From: Blastobasis lacticolella
Taxonomy: Eukaryota; Arthropoda; Insecta; Lepidoptera; Blastobasidae
DNA: 64,000 bases
Direction of reading: 5' to 3'
Assembly (NCBI GenBank): GCA_905147135.1
Contig: LR990049.1
Span: 9,689,428 to 9,753,427, forward strand
The notes under the pieces are model-generated. The model was given only the letters and a program-made list of their open reading frames with translations. It was not told the DNA's origin and ran no database searches. Position numbers and translations under genes: made by a program. The stretch's first letter is position 1. Every line of letters starts with the position of its first letter. Below are positions 11,881-22,500 of the stretch, in pieces.

Positions 11881-12432
11881 TAGTATACTAGTATCTAGTG
11901 CTCTACAAACAAAACAAGGCCAACCGGAAGACTCAGCATTGAAGGTCCCTAAAAGGCGAACCGGCCATCTGAAGAAAGTCGCGGTAGGCTCTTTGGGAGG
12001 AACTACACTTGAACATAGGTTTTAAGACTTTTGTGGTTATTCACTACACTTTAATTGCACTCGGGTTAATTACTACGGGTTAGGCTAGGTCAGTCGACCC
12101 GTGACCGTGACGCATGCAACTGTGTCGAAATATCTAGGTAGAACGATGAAAGTACACATGGACAGCTTCTTCAAATTTCATATCTTTTTATGTTTACGGT
12201 CATGTATTGTGAATCCTAAAAGATTATTTATGTTTTATCTCGTTCGTAGGTATTTACTTGACGATAAATATTTTCCGCATACTATGGTCCATGTCGAACT
12301 TTCGTCCAATGTTATTGTTAGAAACTAATAATAACAGGTTTTTGACCGCAACTTCTTTACATATAATAAAGTCGCTTCCCTCCGTCTGTATCTACGTATG
12401 ACATTTCAAATGCCAGTAACATAACATACACA

Positions 12433-15265
12433 AACAAAGAAGATAGCCTACCGGATACTACATCATTTTTCAGTATGGAACATTTGGAAAAACAGAATGA
12501 AGAATTAAAAACATTAAAAGGCAAAAATATTGTGCAGGATAAATATATAGATAAATAGAAAATTCGAAATTACAAAAACAGGTATAAGTCAGAAATTTGC
12601 TATAGACTGTTTGAAAAAATTATGTTCCGAGAAGCTGGCACCAATAGGCACACCAAAATACACACCAAATTCGCCACTAATACCACGCATGGAGAAACAT
12701 ATATCAAGTACGCCAAAAATTTATAGAAATATTATTTAGTAACTTTTGGTAGTTACCAAAAGACCAAGCTGTACAAACGACTGAAAAATACACACCTGGT
12801 ACTGAAACATTTAAGATATATAAGTCTAAAACATTCTCTAAAAGATTACAGAAGCAACAACAAAAGATTAAAAAGTTAGTTAAAAAAATTTTATCGCTAA
12901 AAAATTACAATGAAAGGCTAACGCAACAAATAAAAAACTTACATTTAGAGGAAAAACATTTGCGAAGCATGAAAATTTTAAATCAATAACTGGTGATACA
13001 GTGGACACACACGATATAAAGGAAAGTGTTAAATTAGCAAAGAAGAGAGAAACAGAAGGAAACAAGCAAAGTCAAGCTAGTGTGGGGCAGAATATTGTAC
13101 ACAAAGCCACACAAACAAAAAAGAAAAAGAAAATATATATACTGGCAGACCAACAGGGCAGGAATTTACAAAATTATTTACAGAAGTTAATAGGAGCTAA
13201 CTTCCAAGTGTATAGTTTTTGGAAATTCGGAGCAAAAATGGAGGATGTGTTAAAATCTTATAAGGACAAACTACTACACTTAAATGAAGACGATTATGTA
13301 ATAGTAATGAGCGGAGCGAATGATAGCGATCCGTTTGAATGTCTGTCTAGTTTGTTTTTATGGCTGACAAGTATTAAAAAAGCAAACATAATTATTTGCG
13401 AAATTGCTAGTAATAAATATCTCAAAGAAAACAAATTAAATTATAATTTGAAATTATTATGTAGTAAATTTAATAAGTGTATATTTTTGGACATTAATTA
13501 TAATAGGAAAATACCGGATCGCAGCTTTTTTCCACTTATGTTTGTAGATGTCTCCTGAGAGAGATCTTACGTATCGACTATCGGATTAGATATAATCAAT
13601 ATGTATTGGCGCATGCGCAAAACTTGGTAAAGGAAAAGACACAATATGTTTGTTAATCTAACGATAAATATTCTCAAACAGAATATCGGCCTCTTTTCAC
13701 TGATAGTGGTGCACAAACGGTCCCTGTACCAAATAACATTTTTAACGATTTGGCCAGTCCCACAGGTGTTACTTTGAACAACAATTCGTCCGCACAAAAT
13801 ACTAAATTAGAACTATCTACCGAAAATAATTTTTTTCGTCCATAATAGCATAAACGTATTACATCAAAACATTAACGGCCTTATTAATAAATTAATAAAG
13901 ATTTACTAATACAAAGCTTAAGAAAACTGGAAGATAGCGGTAAACGTGTAGATGTGCTATGTGTAACTGAACACAATATGCTCTATGATGACTGCAGCGT
14001 TCTCATCTTTCCAAACTTTGTTATGGCAAGCTGCTTTTCACGAGGTTGTCGAAACGATGGAGCATGCATATTGGTTAGTAACACTACAAAGTTTAAATAT
14101 ATTGATGTAATATCTAAATGCGCTGTGCCAAATGTAGTGGAATGCTGTGCAATCAAACTCATTGACCAGAACATAATAGTGATATGCTTATACAGAGTAC
14201 CAAAAAACAATGACATATCTAAACAATTTGACATATTTTTTAATAAACTACAAGACATTTTGACATTATATGCTTATAATAATAAAATTTTATTATGTGG
14301 AGATTTTAATATTAGCATTTTAGGAAAGTCTAACCGTTCATCCGAATTCCAACAAGTGATTTCTTCATACAACCTCAAGTTTTCTATAAATGAACCCACA
14401 AGATTAGAAAGTGGCACTTGCATGGATAATATCATTTATAATATACCAAGAAGTAAAGGTGAGGTGTTGGAATTCGCTGTTTCAGATCACACCGCTCAAT
14501 TTATAAACTGTCCAGTAGAAAAATATTGCGTTACATCTACTTGGTACACTGAAAGGCGAGATTACTGTGAAGAAAATTTAATGAAGTTTGCTAACTGCCT
14601 AGGAAATTTGACTTTTAGTACAACTTATGAAAGAAAGACGCAAACGAGTCATTTAATGAATTTTACGACATTTTTCAATTCAGTACTTTATAATTTATCT
14701 TTTCCTATCATTAGAGTAAAACATACCGTTAAAAAACGATTAAACTGGTTATCGAGAGGTATAAAGTTATGTACTAGGCGTAAACGAGAACTTTTTTGGA
14801 AATATAGATTAACAAAAAACAAAGCTGATAAAAAGACATTTAAAAAATGCTCTGTAAGATTAAATAGAATAATGAAATTAACTCAAAAATCCCAAAATAA
14901 CATTTATATTGAGACGGCAAGGAACAAAGCAAAAGCTTCTTGGCAAATAATTAATAACAATAAACAACAGTTTCCAAAAGAAGCCATATCGCAAATAAAA
15001 GTAAATGGTTCCGCCATTCGTGACCCAAAATCCATAGCACAAGTTTTTAATGACTACTACACAAATATTGTAATCACCTCATATTCAAGACCTAGTAGTA
15101 AAACTAATTATAAAAAAACCATAACTAACACTAAACCTAATTCTTTATATATGACTCCTGTAACTCCTTATGACATTTTTTCAATAATCAAAGACTTAAA
15201 TAATATTAACAGTACCGGATATGACAACATCAGCACTAAAGTTGTAAAATATGTGTCTATAGTTG
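12433..15265 (+). mobile_element. decayed non-LTR retrotransposon: SGNH-like ORF1 plus endonuclease ORF2
   Basis: ORF1 remnant, 12476-13558. A coiled-coil stretch rich in K, Q and L is readable at 12835-12987. A 185-codon open frame follows at 13001-13558, with ILADQQGRNLQNYLQKL and VMSGANDSD segments that resemble blocks I and III of SGNH/GDSL hydrolases. ORF2 becomes readable near 13850 (HQNINGLINK), and a 441-codon frame runs 13954-15279. It shows an APE-type endonuclease: VLCVTEHNM, KILLCGDFN, SGTCMDNIIYN and VSDHTAQF. A linker and the first reverse-transcriptase segment (NSTGYDNISTKVVKYV) follow, then the element stops abruptly at the palindrome at 15257. The ORF1/ORF2 gap carries stops and frame breaks. 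EN plus SGNH-like ORF1 suggests a CR1-group LINE; the clade needs the missing RT. Confidence 0.8.
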
Positions 15266-15279
15266 CTAGGCAACTATAG
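15257..15279. promoter_or_regulatory. X-box-like palindrome at LINE break
   Basis: CTATAGTTGC and GCAACTATAG are perfect 10-bp arms around TAG, giving the same GTTGCTAGGCAAC core as at 4965-4976. It sits exactly where the LINE coding frame is interrupted and is followed by a GCGCGGCGCGAGCGCGGCG stretch, so it may instead be the terminus of another inserted element. Confidence 0.4.
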
Positions 15280-15529
15280 CGCGGCGCGAGCGCGGCGTGA
15301 TAGTTGCCGTAGGTACTCTTTACATCAATGCATCGTTGAGCTCATTTTGTATTGTCATTATATTAGATGTGTGGGGCCCAGGGTTTGATCATGAGTTCGG
15401 AAGGTTATCATAGGAACTCCAGGTTTTCGTTGTGTGATGCCCAGGCTCTGATGAGGCAGCCGGCGGTACATATCGTTTTTTTTAGCAAGACTGTCAGGTC
15501 GGTTACCGTTAAAGTGGATAAGTAGTGAT

Positions 15530-15800
15530 TACGGCTTGTAACCGCTGTGGTCACGGGTGTCCGGCAGAGTAGAATAGCACCAATCCCTTACACTCGTGGG
15601 TGTCTTACAAGGCGACCAATGTTTAAGAGGCAAAAGATCTAGTCCCAGTAGGCAGGAAAATGGGCAGCAGCGTTTTCCATTGTTATATTTATAACACTGC
15701 GATCTTCAACCCGCCGGGAAAGCATGGAGATTATGGCAATAACCTACTCTTTCGTGTAAGGGGCCTTTAGTCCTGCAGTGGACTGTTCTGTCCTGTGATG
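15530..15800 (+). mobile_element. LINE 3' region fragment (GTAGAATAGCACC family)
   Basis: Strongly similar to 38390-38640. Shared ordered words are GTGTCCGGCAGAGTAGAATA, CACTC.TGGGTGTC, ACAAGGCGAC, GGGCAGCAGC, AACCCGCC and CCTGCAGTGGACTGTT. The CAGCAGTGG-type end is typical of insect non-LTR 3' ends; the clade is uncertain. Confidence 0.6.
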
Positions 15801-15805
15801 ACAGC

Positions 15806-15955
15806 TTGGAGCATGAAAATAGTCCTCACAGTGACAACTGCGCCTACGGTTCTGCATCTTACAGTTGCCTGCAACCTAAATGCATGAATCGTAGATGTTA
15901 TGGGCGGCAGCAGGCAGCTACGCTTACTATCAGGTGGTCTGTCTCGTTTGTCACG
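15806..15955. repeat. dispersed repeat, copy 2 of 2
   Basis: Partner of 8835-8985, same order of words. It directly follows the LINE 3' fragment at 15530-15800. Confidence 0.5.
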
Positions 15956-16520
15956 GCGTACAGTATAAAAAAAGCTTTGGTAATCAGTGGCGCCAGTTAA
16001 TAATACGATATAGTAAATGGGGCTGGGGAGATATACATGCATAGATAGATAAAAAAGAAGATGTATTTATTTAATTTGCACTTGTTACGATTTAGGTAAC
16101 AAATACTTATTTACTTCCGTGACCGCTCCCATATTAGGAATATTCTACTGATAATGTATTCGTAGAACTGAACTCAACCAGAATGCCATACTGTCGCTGT
16201 CATCGATATGTTTATCATGTTGATACGTCGATAGTACCCAGTTCCGATGAAACGAGATATGGCAAGAGATAAAAGCAGTTTTAGATTAAATGTTATGACT
16301 AGTAGGTACTGCACCAATCGGGCGGGTTTATTGTTTATCACAAAAGTGTATTAGAGGTTCATCTTTGGAAACTTAATTATATTGGAAACCTTGTTTGTCA
16401 CATAAATAAGATCAGCAAAAAAGCCTTTAAGTTCTCATCGCAAAAGGTCTGTATTCGGTACATTTAGTGAAGAATTTGCACATATGTCGGCCTAATAACA
16501 TCATCGTTTTATACTTCAGA
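15956..16520 (+). other. 5' flank of the GPI/VWA-like gene
   Basis: No convincing TATA/initiator pair could be fixed by eye. Purine-rich and AT-rich words lie between 16380 and 16470. The leader before the ATG at 16521 is probably in 16440-16520. Confidence 0.3.
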
Positions 16521-19500
16521 ATGGCTGCAATGTACTGGGCCGCTGTGTTGCTGATAGCCGGCGCAGGCTGCGTCGCTGCGCAGGAGACGGCGCAGTCCAG
16601 CGTGGCGAGAGAGCTTCGAGAATGCTACATGAACGCCACCCTCATAGACAGGAACAACTTGCCCCCAGCCACCATACCAGTCCTTATAGACATTATACGC
16701 AAGATCGAAAACATCAATTTGGACATGAGAGAACTGGCTGTCTTATTGCTGCACACGTAAGAGCTTATTGAAATTTGTAAGACGGGTAACTATTACCCAG
16801 GTGCTCGTTACCTGCAAATCTGCAATATGTACCTTTATTTTATTATGCTCGTTAGCTGTGGTAAGTAAAATATACTCATACTGTATTTATGGACATTCCA
16901 GGTACAGACAGGATGGCATTGAATTCCACCAGCCAGAGTCGATGACGACTGCTAGCAACGTGATACCCTATGCGCCTACCTTCCACTCTTTCCACCGGCA
17001 TCGACTGTTGCTCACTAGGGTTATTCCAGGAAATCTCCGTGTCTTACCCAACAATACTGTGCCTTCTACATTGAAAGTGAGTCCGTAAATTCACTGCGAG
17101 CTTTTGTTTGTAACTTTAGGTCATTTCTTAATACTTGTTAAGATATTTTGATATTTTCTTCAGTGCCAATAAGTGTCTAATAATTTTTCAGTGTGCACTA
17201 CACTTTATGCTATCGACCACGGTTGATGGCCGAGTGCGAGGCGATGAAAGCAACTGCAACCAATTATCTCAATACCGAGCACTTAGAGTCGGACGTTCTG
17301 TAAAAGATGAAGTGGAATCGTTTGACCCCATACTTTTGTAAGTACCTAAATATTTTATTTTATTAATAGATACGTTATGTAGATGAATTGTTCAAACTAG
17401 ATATTGTACCTACCCTTCCCGAATCATCAATGCAAAATACCTACTGCGTTTCCTACTGCGCATTTTTAAACGCCGGCCGTCAGGAAAAGAGGGGTGGCAT
17501 TGTTGTTCCCGATGCACCGATTTGGATGCAGTTTTGGATGTTTGAAACCCACTTTAATCAAGATGGTTCTTAGATACTGATAATGGTCACAAGATAATAA
17601 CATAAATAAATGTAGATAGATAGATAGATAGATAAATTATTTATTGCTCACACAAGAATAATTACATTAAAAAGTTCCTACAAAAAACCATAACTAGATG
17701 TGGGCAAAGGCGGCCTTATCGCTGTAAGCGATCTCTAGCAGGCAACCTTTGTGTAAAGAACCGCTTGATACACAGGCAAGTCAACAACATGGACTTATAA
17801 AGATGGATGGATATGGAAAGTAGAAATATACACTTACATGCGAAAATACACATATAACAAAACCAGCTAATATTAAGAATAATCAAGATATTATAAATAC
17901 AAACACAGCTGATGACCTTATTATAATTGTTACTTACCACAGGCGATTGCAGTCGGACAAAGGCCAGCTGCAACAGTACAACCCCAATGATGACGTGGAA
18001 GGCACCGACTATCGCAGCGGCAGGTCTGAAAGACAGTTGCTGGGGGACAGCCAGTGCCCTCTTCTAGGCGGCGTAGTGAATTCTGCGTGGGGGGCGCTCT
18101 CAGCCGGAAACCTGATTGCCGGTATAGCCGCGGGTGCGCAGTCGCAGCAAGTGCCAGTATTGGAGCTAGCGAAAGGATCCGTGATCAATTACCAAAACGT
18201 TCAGCAGTCCGTGACGGCTATTTATCCGGCCACGTTGTCAGGTATTTCAAGTTTTATATTTCACTGGCTTTTGCACGCGCCTCCGTCCGTGTAAAATTCG
18301 GTTGTTTTTGGAAATAAAAATAGCCTATTCGGCCCCAGGTTGCTTTCTATCTCCTTACCAAGTTGTATCCAAATCCAGGTTTAGGCGTGAAAACGTAACC
18401 ATAAGTAAGTTCCTTTCGCTTTAATACACATTATTATTAGTTTGTATTTGAGTGCTTTTCTTATGCGCGCTGCAAGGGACTGGAACTCTCTGCCTGAGTC
18501 ATTGTTCCCCGATATGTATAACCTTCGGGTCTTCAAATCAAGAGTGAATAGGTATCTTTTAGGCACGCATGCTACATCTTCGACCTCATCATCGCTTTCC
18601 ATCAGGTGAGTTGAGGACAAATACCTATTGATAAAAAAAGTAAGAATAGTTTGAACCAAGCCAAACAGAATAGTTGCAGCGGTTTCAGAAAGTATCTATA
18701 TACCAAAATGTCGACACTAAAACGAAACCCTTGGTATTTTATCTTTTTTCAATCGCTTCAGATCCTGGCGAAGCTAATTCATACTTTACATTCGACTACT
18801 TGTTATATTTTCAGGTGACTTGGCAGAGGCCATCTTAATACAAGGGACTGATAGAGGCCTCTCCAATATCCAAGTTGGTGCCACTGGTGGTTGGAACAGC
18901 ACTCAAGCACCTCGATACTACATGCTGTCACAACGTTCCAATATTGAGATGACCGACCCTGAGATTCGAGGGGGTCTTGATGGTTTTATACTTGGCCAAA
19001 ACTATAACACTATTCAAAGTTTGAAACTATCCCAAGTCTTAGACATGTACTATGCTCCAAGGGTATGTAATTTTATTTTGTTGTCGTCTAAATCTGTTTG
19101 AGATGGTTGGTGAGGGTAAAGAAAAATTAATAATGTTGATCAATTTCAGAACGGATTATTGAATCAAAATTTGAGAGCCTGCAATCGACGTGTAACAGGT
19201 GCTTCATATTTGACGGATACTGCTTTAGCAAGCGAAACCTATGCATTTGCTGCAGCACTCGATACCAACTTGCCTCTGAGAGGCACCATAGTGGGTGGAC
19301 TTGATGGACTCGTCACAAACGCCGTCACAAACTTACAAAACTATATAAGTAAGTGCATATAGTACCTAAAAGATTTACCTACTGTTTGATTTTCTTCATT
19401 AGTCATTTTATAAAACAGGATATAGGTCCGGAACTGAAACATGAATCACGCATATGCGTACCTAAAATTTCTAGTCTTATCTCTTTAATTTCCTTTCCTA

Positions 19501-22500
19501 TCTTTTAGCAAACAACTTGAATGACTTGAACTGCATGACTACCGAAAACACAAGCCGCGACTACCGCTTGAGGACCAATTTGTACATTGTACTGGACTCC
19601 ACGTGGCAGTACCAGGCGGTGTACCCAGCCATCTCCCACCTGTTGGACGTGATCGATGTCAATCCATTCGGCTCCAGCATCACGCTTCTAAGCGCTTTCG
19701 ACGGCAGTGTAGTCATAAACACAACATTCTCGATCGCGGATTTCCACTCGGAGTATACCTTGACCAGGCACCAGACCAGTAAGTAAATAAATTACTTATC
19801 GAAACATCGTCATTCGTGCCTTTCTTTATAATGATTAACATTATCTTTCTTGGGCAGTGTTAACCGGTGTCAGCCTGCAAAATTCTCTGGCAAACATTGT
19901 CACTATGATGCACAGCAATCTGGAAAACGAGAGGACTCGCAACTACGCTGGCGGCAACTCCACCGTGATGCTGTTCCTTCTCTACTCAGGCACCTTGCAA
20001 AATAACCAGCAGGTCTTGGAAGAAGCGAGGAAACTAAATGAAACTGTGCCCGGTAATTATTTTAAAGATTTATTAGAGAAACAGGTCTATTTACTAGATG
20101 TAGGTACACCACGACCGACTTTTTGGTGCGGAAAGCCAATGAATGTACATGAGCAGCGCTAAAACTATAATTTTAAGTTTCTCAGCCGCTGATGATTCTG
20201 ACATTTCCCCAGATTTGAGGTTGCTGTTCGCAACGGCCACCAATCAGTTCGACAACCTGTGGAATTTAGTGCGTGACATGCATACCGACGTGATGACAGT
20301 GTCGCTGACGACCGCCGGCACCAACGTCGAGCTCACCATGGCAGAGGTTGTCGACCGCGTGCAACAAGGTAGCTATTAGTGACTACTATAAAGTTTTCAA
20401 GAACCTGCTACAAAATGTACTAACATACTGCATAGCTTTATCAATGGTTTTATCAATAAATTCCGTTAAATCTACCACCAGAACCAGCATATCTTATCTT
20501 TTACGCAAGGACTTCTCGTTCGTTCTAATCGAAATAACAAACTACCTAAATGACTATGTACCTATACTCAGTTGAAGCAAATACCGATCTACACCAATTT
20601 TAATTTTATTTTAAGTAGATAAGTAAACAAAAATATTTATTTTTATATGTGCACCTATTATACATCGATTTTATACAGTTTATACTTGTGTACTTTTGAA
20701 ATGTAACAGTTTACTGTGATTTGGTGTATATTTCTTAAGTGGAAAGACGAATTTTGAAGCACCATTACCTACTTGTGTTTAAAGTTAATCGTTCAGGCCC
20801 ATTTAAATGAAGTGATAAGGTGTATTGAAAGCAAGCATTTTGCATTAAACTTTCAGTTGCAAGGAGAATCATCAACCCTACTTGCGGGTCTACATTCCAA
20901 GAAAAGACTCTCGCTGGCACCAGGCAGTTCGAAGATAACGTGGAGCCTGGCTACATCAACTTCTATTCAATTAGTCCAAACTACTTCTACGAGTCGAGCA
21001 GTAACAGGAGGGTCCGCATTACCAGAACGGGATCAGGCGCTGGTACCCTCATTGTCTGCCATTCTCGCACCGTCACGCAACCGAGGTAATTTGGAAACTT
21101 ACATAATTTTATTGGAAACTATTAGAAGGCGAAAAGTGTGTGTTATTTTGCAGAAACGAGAAGGAAACTTTCAGGGGTCTATTTCGCTATTTACTGGTAA
21201 AGCTTACAGTGCTTACAATTACTGCAGTCTAAACACACTGTGTATTGCCAGTGATGACCTACGGAACGGAGATGTAGTCGATCACTTTGGGTCTTATGAG
21301 AAAGCTTACTGTCACCCAAAGGGCAATTGAATTAAATGTTCGGAGTCTTGTTGCGCGATCGAATTAGAAATGAGATCTGCAAGAGGACCAAGGTCCCAAC
21401 ATCTTCATAATATCTGCCAGAATATGCCCACTGCTGGGCCTCCCCCAGATAACTTCACAAAGGGCAGTCCTGTGTCTTCCGCATCCACCGATGATCTTTA
21501 CCACGTTGTTAGTCCACCTTGTGCCTTGCCCACTGCCACTCAAACTTGGCAATCCTTCTGGCTATATCGGTGACATTAGTTTGCTTCGTACTGGTTCGAT
21601 CGCACAATGAGACTCGTAACTTAGAGTAATGTGCTAATAAAGGTACTTCCTAAGTACCAACTTGCTACTTGGACATATAATTCTAATAATAAAGAATTTG
21701 TATTTGTATTAGTAGAGCTCTTTCTATTTTCCTTGAGCTATCTTATGAGGCTCACAGTGAGCAGCCACGTCTCTGTTCCATAGGTTATCACTGGCATCAC
21801 ACACTGGTGAAAGATCTTCGTCTTGAGATGGGATAAAAATAAAAGGCGTAACTTGCCAAACGCTGTCCAACCGAGTTGGATTCATCGATTGACCATTTTC
21901 TCGAAATTGGACCTACCTAGCTGGACTATTTGTCCCAGGTATATGTAGTCGCCAACAGGAGCGTCGGTGGCCGAGTGGTTAAGGTATGCGACTCTTTTTC
22001 TGAGTCATGTACCAATGACACTTTTCTGATTTATGTACAAAGAAAATTTGGTGTATACTAACCGATGCCCTTACGGTGAGGGAAAACATCGTGATGAAAT
22101 CGAATGTGTAACCATGCTTCAATCGGGTCAGGTTCCCCTTGTAGCAGGGTCACGGAGGTCAGATAGCATAGTCATAGTCAAGGCGCACCCGGGCCTTCCT
22201 GCCTGGTATTCCGAGAGCATAACCGGAACATTAACGTCAAGATGATTAATATAATATAGGTTTGTGTTATAATGCAGGTAATGATGATTATAATTATGTA
22301 TTAATACTCGTCAACAACTTCAAGTGGAGTGCCTTCACCTGTCGCTGGAGTGGGCACAACAAGGATATTTGACATAATTGTCGCCTTGTCCATGTTTATT
22401 TTAAGACCTACTTGTTGAGAGGTCATCGAGCATTCTGCCTAAATCTGAGGTGAGTGAGATACTCGCCGTTAATATTGATGAAGTATCTCAGCAAAATAAC

